From Allomyces macrogynus ATCC 38327 (lineage: Eukaryota > Blastocladiomycota > Blastocladiomycetes > Blastocladiales > Blastocladiaceae): a DNA stretch of 64,000 bases. The stretch covers positions 380,464-444,463 of the forward strand of contig GG745350.1 in assembly GCA_000151295.1 (NCBI GenBank), written 5' to 3'. The position numbers and the translations under genes were made by a program. Every line of letters starts with the position of its first letter. Within the stretch, counting starts at the first letter, position 1. Below, in pieces: positions 10,140 through 21,542 of this stretch. The notes under the pieces were generated by a model. The model did no database searches. It had not been told where the DNA came from and was given only the letters and a program-made list of their open reading frames with translations.

Positions 10140-12944
10140 ATGTTCCAGCGCCGCCTGTCGCGGTCGAACCTCGACAAGGACCCGCTGCTGCTCGAGCTGC
10201 GTGCGCAGCACTATGCTGCGACCGCCGCCGCCGCCGCTCTGGTTGTGCAAGATGCCGACGCCACCGTGACGCCCAATGCCGCCAGCAACGCCAACGCCGC
10301 CAGCACCGCGTCCGCGGCCCCGCCCGTGCTCGCCGCCACGCTCAACGTCCCTGCCGCGCTGCACGGTCTTCCGCCGCCAGGAACGACGCCGCCCATGGGC
10401 GGATCGCGCGGCGCACCCAATGTCGTGGTTGCTGCACGCACGACGGGCCACCATCGCCATCCGTCGACGTCCTCGCTCGCCGCGCCCGCGTCACCCGCGA
10501 TCCCGCGTGACCGCGACTTGGATTTTGTGCCTGCACGACTCTCGCTACACGACGACAACGACAACGACGAGTGTGTTAGCCAAGTACCTGTGCTCCGAGC
10601 ACCGCCGTCGCCAAGTAAGCGCCTGCGACCCGCGTCGGCCGCACGCTCGACGCTCGCTGCCTGGTGGCACCAGCTCGCTTCCGCACCGTCAGCAGCGTCA
10701 TCTTCTCCAGTTGCTGCTGCCATGTCCGCAACGTCGCTCCTGCCGACGCATGCCGCTGCCGCCATGTCGCCGTGGACCGACTCGGACCGTATGCGCGATC
10801 GCGACTCGGACGCCGAGACCGATAATGCCGACGACGACGAGTCTGATCCGGATCCACGCACGAAACCGCCGCCGTCGCTCGCTGCGCGCGCGCTCGTCGT
10901 GGCCCTGTTACTCGCCGCCACGCTCGTCACGGCGCTCGCATCGACCTGTTCCTGCCGCGACGACTGGTCGGGCGTCGCCACGTCACTGCAAGCCTGGCTG
11001 CACAAGCGACACCTGCTCCCGCTCGCTGCGTCGCGCGCGACTCCACCGCTCGCCTCACCCATCTACCCCTCGACCACGACCCACGTCGCATCCGTCATTC
11101 CCGATGACGACCCGATCGCCGCCGCCTCCATCCCGCCGCAACAACCGCCCGCCTGGCGCGACACCGCGGCCGACGTGGAGGATCTCGGCATGGACGCGCA
11201 ATGCACGCAGCTCTTTGGCGACCTCCCGCAACTCCACGCATTGACGCGCGAATCCTCGGCGTTCTATCGCGCGCGCGGCGGCCTGACCCGGCGCGACTTT
11301 GCCGTGACGGTCCGCGACTGTGACTTGCGCCGGTACGAGTGTGTGCGCGTGCAGATCCTCGACGGGACCGTGTATGTCGTGGAACCCGTCCCGCCCGCAT
11401 GGCAGTCGCGCGCGCTCGCCGCCCTCCTGCTCTTACAGGACGCGGTCGACCGCGCGCGCGCAAGGGATGTCCAGGAAGCGGCGGACTGGGCCATGGACGA
11501 GTTTGGTGTCGTCCCGCCGACGTCCGCGAATGCCGTGGTGGGGCCGGCGCGGGTTCCCGGACATGATGTGATGCTGCACGTCGGGGACTACCACCATACG
11601 GATTACCATTACTGAGTTCTCCCCCCGGTCGGGCGCGCGAATGGATGGGTTATGCCAGAGTACTCGTTGCTCGCGTGGCCCGAGGCCGGATTGCGCACGT
11701 GGACGCAGACGGCCGCGGTGCTGGATGCGATTGGGACGAACGTGCCGTGGGAGGCCAAACGCGCGGCGTTGGTCTGGCGCGGTGGGAATTTGGATGTCGC
11801 CGTGCGGAGGTCCCTCGTGAATGCGGCCGCGGGGTTTAATCGGACACGGTTGGATATTGCCGCGCCCGCGGCGGGGGACTCGTCGGTCGTTGCGCGCGGG
11901 AAGCATAAGCATGTGGCGGTCGCGGCGCAGGTGCATGTCGCGGCGGATCCGGAAAGTGTGCCGACGTTGCGGAAACGCGGCCCGCTTCCGCCGCCGCCCT
12001 CCGGTGGCGGGTCCCGCGCCATGACCCCAGCCGACGCGACGCTCAACAATGTCGTGGACCGCGCGCAGTACCTGTCCATGGCCGACCAGTGTGCGCGGTT
12101 CCGGTACCTGCTGTATACGGAAGGATGGGCGCATTCAGGCCGGCTCAAGTACCAGCTGCTGTGCCAGTCGGCGATTGTCGCACACCAGGTGCATTTCCGC
12201 GAGCACTTTTACCCGTTGCTCGAGAATGGCACGCATTGGATTGAAATGCCGTCGCGCGAGTGGAGCGAGTTGCCGAGGGTCGTCGAGGCGCTGGTCGAGT
12301 TGGATGAGCGGGATGCGCGCGAGGTGAGCGAGAGGAGGAAGAAGGGGGAGCGCGGGATCATCGACGAGGGTAGCGTAAGACGTGGGCAAGTTGCGAGCAC
12401 TACGACGACGACGAGCAAGGTCGCAAGTAACCCTCGTACCGTCGCCGACACCCGCGTCTCCGCCGTCGTCGACTCCGCCACCACCACCAATACCGACTCC
12501 GACTCCTCCGACTCCTCCGACTCCTCCTCCGACTCCCTCACCACCGACTTCGACGCGTCCGCCCCCGCCACCAACAGGAGCACGACCGCCGACACCCCGC
12601 CGACGCTCCACGCCGTCCCGCCACGCACCATGGCGCACAACGCGCGCACCCTCGCCCGACGCATCTTCACCCCGACGGGCGTCTCGTGCCACGTGCAGCG
12701 GCTCGCGTGGGCGTACCGCGCGGCCCTGCGTTGGGACCCGTTCCCGTCCGGCCGTGTCCACGCCGAGGCGGTCCCGCTCGACGAGCTCGTGCGCCGGATG
12801 TTGAGCGATTGGGTCCGCGCGCAGGATGGGGTGTTGGCGCCGGGATCGGGGGTGGCTGCGGAGGGAGAGGGTGGCGAAGATGAGGGGGTGGAGGTGCCGG
12901 TCGTGGACCGGGAGAGTGGGAGGGATGTGCGCGCGGTGCCATAA
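10140..12944 (+). CDS. CAP10-family (GT90) type II membrane glycosyltransferase with one in-frame TGA
   Basis: The family transfers xylose or glucose in the secretory pathway (fungal Cap10/Cas1-like, animal POGLUT). The ATG at 10140 (MFQRRLSRSN) is preferred; the frame is open further upstream to 9975. A long Ala/Pro/Ser-rich cytosolic region precedes one membrane segment near residue 250 (ALVVALLLAATLVTAL). The lumenal part has CAP10 hallmarks: DVMLHVGDYHH, then MPEYSLLAWPE, WRGGNLDVAVRR, CARFRYLLYTEGWAHSGRLKYQL and a following acceptor-like HFYPLLENGTHWIEMP. The two halves are in the same frame but separated by TGA at 11613-11615, between the GDY and PEYS motifs, and no intron removing only that stop preserves the motifs. 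A low-complexity acidic Ser/Asp stretch follows near 12490. This could be readthrough, a recent nonsense mutation or a base error. Confidence 0.75.
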
Positions 12945-13803
12945 CAGCGCGCGGAAGGAGGAGGGTCCAGTGTGGACGAGAAAGAGGCCGGTACTGGAGA
13001 GTGGAGAGGATCATTTTGTTACACGTGCGGTTTGAAGCTGCGGTTTGAAGGATGTGTGCTTGGTTCGTTTGTCGTGCTGAGATTGAAAAAGGTGAGGGAC
13101 TGGGACGTGGACGAGCGAGCGACAAATGCTGGGCGTTACGGACCAGACTTGGTGGAACGCAAAGAGACGTTCCTTGCTGCAGCCAGCCGCTGCAGCCCGT
13201 TGCTGCCGCTGCACCAGCGCCTGCCGAAACATCATCCTATTACTTATAATATCGCACCAACGCCGTGCCCGACGCTCGTCCACGCTCGTGACTTGCAGCA
13301 ACGGGAACCCGGCACCGTCAGCGGCCACGTGGACTAGAGCGCCGACACCGTTCTGGTCAGCGACCAAGAAGATCAGCAGCCAACATCCAAGCAACGACGT
13401 TTGCTCGACGACCAATCAACGCCCCAGCCGACCACGTTACCAACTTCCTTGACCATAGGACGGCAAGAACAACAGCGTTCAGCGACAGTGCACCTTTTGC
13501 GCTCTCGCGAAAAGGAAGGTGCCGCGCCGCTTGCGAAGCACAGCACGACGACCTTGGGTCGGCCGTCAGATACGTCGCGCGGTGCACGAACCGACGCCAC
13601 CGAGGCGGTCGCAGCTGCTCGTTGCACATCGATTATTTATCCGAGAACTACGACGAGGGACCTCATCTACCAACTGAGCGTCGGCTTCGCACCATTGTCC
13701 ACTGGCTGCGTCGTTCGTATGTTTGGTCTTCAGCGAAGTGGACGCCATCCAGCGGAGAATCGACGACTCACCTCCGCCGACCCGCTCATCCCAGTCACCG
13801 ACC
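12945..13803. other. Intergenic region upstream of the Sel1/pseudokinase gene
   Basis: Between two co-directional genes. Several short open frames exist, but none has a recognisable product. It contains an AT-rich patch near 13235-13250 (attacttataat) that could be core promoter or 5' leader. A longer open frame from 13723 runs into the downstream gene. Confidence 0.45.
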
Positions 13804-16800
13804 ATGCCATTACTCGCGCACCCGCTCGACGACGCTGCGCGGCGCGCGGCCACCCACGTTCGCGCGATCCGCGTCCTGGTCCGTGCGCTCGTCGCCTTGC
13901 GCGACTGGAAAATCGCCGCTAACGTACACGACGCGCGCGCGTTCGCTGCCGAGTACGCGCTGACGAAAGCGGCCGTCGCGCTCGTGGCCCTCTGGGAAGT
14001 GCATGCCGCGGCCGCGCGCCGCGCCGCGCACCGCGACTCGGTCGCGTCCATCGTCTCGCTGCAAGATACGGGCGCCGCATTGTCGATGGCCGGTAGGACC
14101 CCGCCGGCTCTTCTTGCGGCCGCGCGCGAGGAACAGGCCGAGGCGTTATTGGATTCGCTCGAGGGTGGGGTTCGGGGCATGGATCGCGCGGGCGCGGATA
14201 ACGTGGTTGCGCAGGTCCAGATTCTCGCCGAGGCATTGGAAATGGACTTTTTCGCGCCCCCAACGCACCCGCCGCAGCCCGGGTCCGCACACCACCCGAC
14301 CGTCCGGTCGTTGCTCGAAGCCGCCGGGCCCGCGGCGGTCCGCGCGTCCGACTGGTCGACACTCCTGGCCGCACTCCGTGCCGCGGCCACGTCCGGGATC
14401 AAGGTCGCCAATCCGCCGCTGCTCAACTACTTGGCATATTTCGCACACCACCCGCAACCGCCACGGCGCGTCGTGCCCGTCGATTACATGAGCGTTCCCG
14501 AAGCCGTCTACTTGCCGCCGCACCATGCGGCGATCGTTGAGTTTTGGTGGGTCCGGCACCGGTTCGCGGCGGTCGTTCCGCTTGCGGCCGTCGCCGACGC
14601 GCTCGGTGACGATTTACGCGGCATGGACCCGATGGCGCGCGATTTGTGGCGACAGTACTGGCGCGGCGCGAATTCGGGCGACGGGGTTTGGCGTGCGGGG
14701 GACCTGGATACGATTTACGACCCGCGACGGGCTGTGACCCCCGCTGACCTCGCCCATGTGTTACCAACCGATACGCTCTACGATACGAGTTTGGGCGACA
14801 TGCTCGTCTGGCGCTTACTCGGCTGGCTCTATCTGGCCCTCGAAACGGAAAACTTGCTCTACGCGCTGCGGAAACAAGTGCCGCTCGCCGACCTGGCCAC
14901 GCCCATGGCCGCGCTCCAGGCGAGCATGAACCAGTTACGCGCGCGGTACGGGTACTCGCGCGACGTGCATACGCGGCTCGCCGCCCTCGCACTGAAACTG
15001 ATCCACCGCCCGTTCCCGCCATTCGCGCCGCGGTTTGCCAACGTGGTCGAGACAGTCACGCAAGTGCATGCGGATGTGGCCGCGGTCCTCGCAAAACCGT
15101 TCCTGCAGGAACAGGATCGCGCGGTTTGGGACCAGGTGCTTGCGCGAGTGCGTGCGGCTGCGGGCGAGTGGAGCGGCGCGCACGGGATTGACCCGCCCGC
15201 GGCGGGGTCGGCGGCAGTGAGTTCGGATTTGACGGTCATGGCGCAGGCGGTGGCGGGGACCGCAAGGGCCCTGGCGAACCGGTTCTTGATAAATCCGACG
15301 GGCGTACAGCGCACGATTCAAGCGACGACGGGGAGCCCGGGGTACCGGTGGCTGCACTTGCTCGTGGCGGTCGTGCCCGTTGCGCCAGCGCCGTCGATGC
15401 GGATCGACCCGATGATGGTCCGGCATGTCGCGCTCGCAATGGCTGCGGGGACGCACCCATACGTGCAACTCGTGCATGGGGTCACGCTTGTCCAGGGCCA
15501 ATGGGTGGTGGTTGCGGAAGCGGGGGAGTGGGTCGTGGGCGAGCTGGATCCGCTGAGGGGGGCACTGGACGATGAGCGGTTGACGGTCGTCAAGGGGCTC
15601 GTGAGTGGATTGTGGACGCTGCATTCTGCGGGCGTGGATCCGCCGGCGACGAGTGGGTCTGCGGCGAGGCGGTGGGCACGGATGGTTGCGGTCAATGGCG
15701 CGCTCAAGGTCCCGCTCGCCGATTATATTGCGCACGCCGTGACACACCCGGCCGCTTCTAACGGCACGTCGTCCCCATCGTCGTCACCGAGCGGGTGGAC
15801 GCTGATCGCATCGCAAATGGCGCACGCGGTTTTGCACGCGGCCGAGGCGCCGTTCGCACCGCTGCTCGCGGACTTGGCCCAGATTGACCGCGACGCCGCG
15901 CACGACGCCGACACGTATTTTGTGCGTCTGTCGCGCGCCATGTCGGGGTTCCACGCACCGCCACCACCGATCCACTCGTCGGCGGCATCGACGCACTCAA
16001 TGCACGCACCGAGCAAATCGCCCGTTCTGATCGCCATGGCCCCGCTGCGCTCGTCGTCGCCCGGCCAGCCGCTCCTGCGCGCCAACACGCTCGCCGTGCG
16101 TCCACGGAATGCGCCGCACGTATCGTCCCCGACCTCCCCCGCGGCACCCGGCGGCGGCGCGTCCGCGCCCGTGCCCTCGGCGGCAGTCGCGGCCATGCAC
16201 GCCGCGGGCGCCGCCGCACTGAACCGGCGCCACACCATGTCCGCGACCTCGTTCTCGTCCCGGTCCGCGGGCTCGTCCGGCGGCGGATCGGTCGCGTCAC
16301 GGTCGTCCCGCCGCGCATCCGCCGCGCCCGCCGACCAGGCGCTCGATTCACTCGGCGCGCTGGCGCTCGATTTACCTCCACCACCACCGATGCCCGTCGT
16401 CACGGACTCCGGTGACGCCTGGCCGCGCGCGCTCGCGTTTTACAGGCATGGGCAGGGCGACGTAGCGGCCGCACTGACCCTATTCATGCACGCGTCAACC
16501 ACCGAACCCGCCGCGCTCTTCTACGCCGCCGAAATCCTGTACTACGGCTCCAAAACATCCAACGTCCGGCAAGACCCGGCCCGCGCCGCAGACCTGTACG
16601 CGCGCGCCCTCTCTCGCGGCGTCGACGTGGCCCACGTCGGGCTCGGCGACGCGGCCTACTTCGCATTCGGTGTCCGCGCGCAACCGGACCGGGCCAAAGC
16701 CGCGGACCACTACATGCGCGCGCTTGCCCTCGACTGGGTCGATGACCCGGACGTACATCCGCGCCGGACGCCGAGGTTACATGCGCGTGCGGTCGCCGGG

Positions 16801-17235
16801 CACGCGGATTATTTGCATGATGCGGGCGACGTGGATAGCGCGAGGAAGGCGTTCTTGCATGCGGTCGCGCTGGATCCGGGACCGAAAAGGGAACCAGATG
16901 TGCCGTGTTCACAGGAGAGTGATGATTGTGCTGCGATCTGCGCCGAGTTTGCGGCTGCCGCGGCGGCGAATTCGACAATGGCGAGTGACGTGGGGGCCGA
17001 TTGGACGGGGGCTGCGGGGTGCCGCCGCGCGTATGCGCGTCTTGCGACGATGCATATTGCCGGGACGGGTGGGGCCGCGAGAGATTTGCCGGCGGCGCGC
17101 GAGTTTTTGACGCGCGCCCGTGGGTGTCGCAGGGAGGTGGTGGCGAAAGTCGCGTGGTTTCGTGCGGCGGGGAGGGGGGAGGAGGCGGATGAGTACGAGG
17201 AAGAGTATTTGTGGCGGTACCCGCTCGATTTTTGA
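13804..17235 (+). CDS. Pseudokinase-like protein with C-terminal Sel1/TPR-type repeats
   Basis: One uninterrupted frame of about 1140 residues. The ATG at 13804 sits in a good context (accATGc), although the frame is open from 13723. The N-terminal 550 residues are mostly helical and unrecognised. Around residues 540-640 a degenerate kinase-like pattern is visible: HPYVQLVHGVTLVQGQWVVV, then EWVVGELDPLRGAL and GLVSGLWTLHSAGVDPP, the last in place of an HRD loop. No catalytic Asp, DFG or Gly-rich loop was seen, so it should be inactive. A Ser/Pro/Ala linker (about 720-880) leads to Sel1-like repeats: ALFYAAEILYYGSKTSN, DPARAADLYARALSRGV and KAADHYMRALAL. Kinase-like plus Sel1 architectures are common in early-diverging fungi and often act as signalling scaffolds. 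The role here is unknown. Confidence 0.7.
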   Translation: MPLLAHPLDDAARRAATHVRAIRVLVRALVALRDWKIAANVHDARAFAAEYALTKAAVALVALWEVHAAAARRAAHRDSVASIVSLQDTGAALSMAGRTPPALLAAAREEQAEALLDSLEGGVRGMDRAGADNVVAQVQILAEALEMDFFAPPTHPPQPGSAHHPTVRSLLEAAGPAAVRASDWSTLLAALRAAATSGIKVANPPLLNYLAYFAHHPQPPRRVVPVDYMSVPEAVYLPPHHAAIVEFWWVRHRFAAVVPLAAVADALGDDLRGMDPMARDLWRQYWRGANSGDGVWRAGDLDTIYDPRRAVTPADLAHVLPTDTLYDTSLGDMLVWRLLGWLYLALETENLLYALRKQVPLADLATPMAALQASMNQLRARYGYSRDVHTRLAALALKLIHRPFPPFAPRFANVVETVTQVHADVAAVLAKPFLQEQDRAVWDQVLARVRAAAGEWSGAHGIDPPAAGSAAVSSDLTVMAQAVAGTARALANRFLINPTGVQRTIQATTGSPGYRWLHLLVAVVPVAPAPSMRIDPMMVRHVALAMAAGTHPYVQLVHGVTLVQGQWVVVAEAGEWVVGELDPLRGALDDERLTVVKGLVSGLWTLHSAGVDPPATSGSAARRWARMVAVNGALKVPLADYIAHAVTHPAASNGTSSPSSSPSGWTLIASQMAHAVLHAAEAPFAPLLADLAQIDRDAAHDADTYFVRLSRAMSGFHAPPPPIHSSAASTHSMHAPSKSPVLIAMAPLRSSSPGQPLLRANTLAVRPRNAPHVSSPTSPAAPGGGASAPVPSAAVAAMHAAGAAALNRRHTMSATSFSSRSAGSSGGGSVASRSSRRASAAPADQALDSLGALALDLPPPPPMPVVTDSGDAWPRALAFYRHGQGDVAAALTLFMHASTTEPAALFYAAEILYYGSKTSNVRQDPARAADLYARALSRGVDVAHVGLGDAAYFAFGVRAQPDRAKAADHYMRALALDWVDDPDVHPRRTPRLHARAVAGHADYLHDAGDVDSARKAFLHAVALDPGPKREPDVPCSQESDDCAAICAEFAAAAAANSTMASDVGADWTGAAGCRRAYARLATMHIAGTGGAARDLPAAREFLTRARGCRREVVAKVAWFRAAGRGEEADEYEEEYLWRYPLDF

Positions 17236-19413
17236 TGGGGATGAATATACGTAGACGGAACGTCGAAGGGAAGGAATGGAGAGGGCTAGCGTGAGTGTCG
17301 TAGATGCAGTGGGGAGTATTTATCGCGGTGTTGCGTGAAAGTGGATCGGTTGGGAACGAGGATGAGCGATGCGGAATTGTGATGCAGCCTTGATTCGGCA
17401 CTCAAGTCTTCGAGTCAAAACCGCGAATCAGCAAGTCGTGCCGTCGATCGTTGAGGGGGCATCATCTCTTGTGTGGTCAGCTGCGGGTTCAGATCCTTGC
17501 CGCGTGATCAGCAAATGTAATGTTTTGTCCAAGAACGAGATCCTGGCAAGCGGACACTGACAAATAGAGCCAGTACTCAGCTGCTTTTGGTGCTGCTGCT
17601 TGCTTCGGCTGACAGCATCTTTGATGTGTGGATGTGTGACAATCTGACAATGTCCAGGCGATTTCGAAGCTCATCACCTTGCGCATGTCAGTCCAACGCG
17701 GCAATTCGCCGATCCGACACACACAAGCACACCAACCGATCGTTCTCGTCATTCACCTCCTCCGCATCGCCGTGAGGCTCCATGATTCTCGCTGGGTCCA
17801 GAGTTCCCGTGCAAAACCCTGCACTACCTGAAAACTGGTCGCGCAGCGCCGCAGTACCCGGATCGGATTGCTCTGCCTGCGCGGAACCCTTCCAGCACGG
17901 TGTCAACGGTTTCGTTCCCCATCTTGTATCCGGAGAGCTCAACTTGGGGCTGGCGCTGCGCACCCAGCTTTGACTCTAGCTGTAAGACTGCTTGAAGCAT
18001 CTTCGTCGTGATTGGTAGGGCATTCCAGCTTTGTGTTGTCGAATGGTCACAACAAACAGGTCGTGGTTATCCACTCGTCAGAAAGCCAAGGCGTTCTGCA
18101 AAGAGTGGTTTTGTAGCGCTTCAGGCCGCGATTGCCGAGCGCTATTGCCACTGGCTGTTGTGACTCGAATTATCCCAAAGAAAGCAATAGTGAATAACCG
18201 AGAGCGCCGATGCAATGATTGCGCGCTCGTGCGCTCAATTGAGCACCTCGAGCTTGCTTTTGCGCCTGAGGAAGAATTGAGCGTCGTTCATGGCTAGGGC
18301 GGGCGAAAAGTTGTACCTGCTGGTTGCTTTGTCATGACTGCGGTTGCTGGATGATCAGGTTCTTTGAGCTCGGTTGTTGGCTGTGCTGGCTGTAACTGAT
18401 CAAATTTCTTGTGCTCAAGTTGCTGATGTCGCTGGTCAAATCTGCTGCAAGAGTGGTTTTGGCCTCCGTGTTGACCCCGTTTCTGGTGACTCAATGGCAC
18501 AGATACAAATGGTCACCCAGTTGGCAGCCCTCCCTGGAAACTCTAGATTTACCGCTAGAGAACGAGTTGTTGGCGCTCTCTCGAGGTTGGTCCGGTCAAC
18601 TTCCAGCTTATCCCCACTGACACGTATCCCCTCGCGAATCCACAAACCGTCTGTTCGTATTCGCTTGAATTCATTCGTTCAGTCTTTTTCCTCCCTAAAC
18701 TCTCCACATTTGTACGTCATGAAGTGGATCTTTTGGTGGCACATATCTTTGCGGTTGCTCACATTTGTGCAGCGCACGTTCAATCCAAATCAATCGCGGC
18801 CGCAACTAATTCACAGCTTGGAGCAACGGCGGTCATTCCGTTCATATCAAACCCGTTCATGCACGATTGTTGGTCGCGTGGGTGCAGTTCATGCGAATAG
18901 CGAATGGGAATTCACCAGGCTAACAGACGAACTTCCGTCTCTCTTACCAGCGCTTCTGACCTGCTCAATCAAGTCTGTCGACGGCGGGCGCAATACATTT
19001 GTGCGACTTGAGTGCGCTGGAGAGCGGCCTGCGGGTGTGGCACGATTCTGTATTTGAATATTTCGGCGGCATTGTCGATCTGCATCAAGCAAGCCGAATT
19101 GCATGCGCAATTACGGGCTCATGCTCAACTGAAGTCATACGTGTTTTTGTCGAATTGACCATTGAGCGCGACCGTCTGATGCGGCTCAAGGCCAATCGAG
19201 TGTGGATTGAGGTCAGCCGAGCATGGGTGCTGGTCAATTGAGCATGAGTGGATGTCATCGACCTGCAAGGATGTCAAACGTTGCGACATCACAATCACCA
19301 TTATCACATCAAAAGCCAGACTGCTTCCCAAACCCAAACCCATTCATCGCATCAAACAGAAAGACTTTGACACGAACTGATACATCACATCAACGATGCA
19401 ACTTCTGCCCCCA
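17236..19413. other. Long non-coding or unresolved stretch
   Basis: GC content falls compared with the flanking genes. Several open frames of 60-230 codons occur on both strands (for example 18374-19057, +), but none has consistent codon-position bias, splice logic or a recognisable motif. No tRNA-like cloverleaf or transposon ends were seen. Confidence 0.45.
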
Positions 19414-20920
19414 TCAATTCGGGGGGTCCGAATCGAGCGCGGTTTTCAGTCCTTTGTTCTCGATCTGGCGCGCCTTGGCCGCAAGCGTGTCGCAGCGCCG
19501 CGCTGTTGCAATTACCACAACTCTCTGGTCAGCGAGACCACTGGGACCCTCAGCAGCGCCGTGACACTCAACGTTCACAGCGCAATCATCGTTTTTCTTG
19601 GAGCTGCCCAGCGCGCTCGTCGATTGGGCTGGAACGAGGCGCAATACATGCCGAGGCGGATTAGTCGAACCTTGAACAAGCGCCATGGCCGTTTTCTGGA
19701 TCAAATCAATGGAGCCGATTCCAGCCGCCACCGTGGCCGTCGTCCCAATGCCTCCTTTTTCAGCGTCGTCCTGCTCCTGCGTTGGCAGGAACGCAAACTC
19801 GTACATGGTCGATAAGCCGAGCGTTGGCAATGATCCCCACCCTAGCGCCCAAAACGCCAAGACGACAAGGACAACAGCCGCAGACAGGACAAGCTGTATG
19901 CCTGTAACGCCGACCACACGGACCGAGTATAGCTGGGGGCCGTCAGGGAAGTTGTGGGTTGCAAGATCGCCCATCGTGTTATTGTCCTGCATAACCAGCC
20001 ACCCGCCTGTGGCCGTATAAGTCGACAGAACCCCCTGCAGCATTGTCGGGGCGACTCCCTGCGGATGCCCTCTCCCGTCCATCGCTTGAGCCCGAGCGTG
20101 TGTAAGGAATGTTCCAGGCATGGAGGGCGGCGCTGCTTGCAGAGACTGGGCCAGAAGGGAAGCACTTGGGGACGACGCGGGTTTCTTGAGGCACAAGCTG
20201 GAATGCACCAATAAGCTCGACTGGATTGCTGCTGGAGGCATTGTTTGTGAGCACGTCCGAGTCGGGCGCAGTCACAGGCGCAAACAAGTGGATAGTAGTC
20301 TGGCAGATTTCAGCACCCCCAGCAATATATGTACTTGAACAATGACGTGGAGAACCGGAGAAGCTGGGAGCAGTGGCATTGAGGGTCGGCTCAGCCATTT
20401 CGCTGCGATCGTTGAGCGACAGCACGGCCATCCAGGATACGACCGTTTTGATCTCCCTGACCATGGCCTCTACAGCAGCGACGTTCAAGACGTGAACGGC
20501 AGGAGCGAGAGCGATTCGGTCATTCTCGAGAGATTTTCCTGTTACTGCAACCCAGTTGCCCCGTCCGCGCCAATGCGTGCTACCATTTGCTCAGGAGGCT
20601 GCGCAACGCCCTCGATTTTCATCGTCGTTTCCGTGTTATCCATCCAGCACAGTGTTGAGAGGGCGAAGTCACACTCAACAACAATCTGGGTTTTTCAGCT
20701 GCTTTGGTTCGAGCTTGACTGGTCCTCATCATTTCGTTGCCTCATGTTCGCTCCCTCCTTGCGGTTGAAGTGAGGTATCCGCGCCTGCGCCGCTGACAGA
20801 TTGCTGCCCATTGCCCAGACACACGGCAGCGTACGTGATGGTGCCGCGAGCGTAGCAGGACATACATGTGAGCGCTTGGCGGACAAAGGCGTGCTGTTGT
20901 TGATGAAGATGTGGAATAGA
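19414..20920 (-). CDS. Putative single-pass membrane protein, multi-exon, structure uncertain
   Basis: Not recognised. Four natural-looking coding segments on the - strand probably belong together. They are about 20915-20750 (QALTCMSCYARGTITYAAVC), about 20690-20540 (VVECDFALSTLCWMDNTE), about 20480-20190 (AEICQTTIHLFAPVTAPD) and 20170-19414. The last carries one strong membrane helix (IQLVLSAAVVLVVLAFWALGW) followed by a roughly 140-residue tail ending at 19414. Cysteines in the first half and the single helix suggest a secreted or lumenal domain anchored at the membrane. The joins do not all fit: the step near 20180 needs a frame change with no room for an intron, and the third exon start is out of phase with the best donor. 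It may be decaying, or I may be misplacing exons. Confidence 0.4.
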
Positions 20921-21542
20921 AGCCCTTGAGCAACGCTACAAGTTCGGATCCTTGAATGCGTGGTCAACAAGAGTAGAGACCACAGAGGCTGGTAAAGTAA
21001 GGAACGTAGACGAGATCATTTCCGACCGCGACATTTTTTTGTAAGGCAATTATATCGAGCTATTGCCGCAGCTGCTGCTGACACCTTCAGTGACTGATTG
21101 AATGCTCTTCATGAGTGATGCAGCGGATTGGTGAAATTGCTGATGAACTGACATGCTTTGCGTTGAACAGCATATCAACAATCAGCACGCTGCCACTTGT
21201 AACTTATAACGGGCGGTACGCGCTACTTCACGCGACATGAGCGAGTTTATAAGTATATCCGCGGTCACGCTATCTGTAGGAGTACATTGATGATTACCAA
21301 CTTGAATCGCTCGAGTACTATGAGGGACGACTGCACGAACTCTTCCCCAGGATAATCCTGAATCCAATCTCATACTCATAAAGTATTCGTGCTCCTCATT
21401 GATCGCTCATAAATACTTTGGTTGCATTTCTCGAGTGCTAGACTCTGCTTGCTACTGTTGAGACAACTTGTCATGGCTAAAATTACGAGTGTTTGACTTT
21501 GCATTCAAGTCAGTTCAAGCAACGATTCTCAGCATTAACTTG
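20921..21542. other. AT-richer intergenic region upstream of the MSS1-like locus
   Basis: It separates a leftward gene from a rightward one and is therefore a presumed divergent promoter. It is noticeably AT-richer than its flanks, with several ataa/ttata patches (about 21200-21270 and 21370-21420). No coding sequence or RNA gene was recognised. Confidence 0.4.

Noticed and set aside
11613..11615. TGA reassigned to a sense codon genome-wide
   Set aside because: NDUFAF1, the giant protein at 1-6177 and both tandem membrane proteins terminate properly at TGA, so standard stop usage holds.
16484..17401. A 305-codon - strand Pro/Arg/His-rich frame
   Set aside because: It is opposite the Sel1 repeats; low-complexity composition caused by GC bias.
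18374..19057. A 227-codon + strand frame in the empty 17-19 kb tract
   Set aside because: No motif, no third-position GC bias and no credible splicing partners; treated as random.
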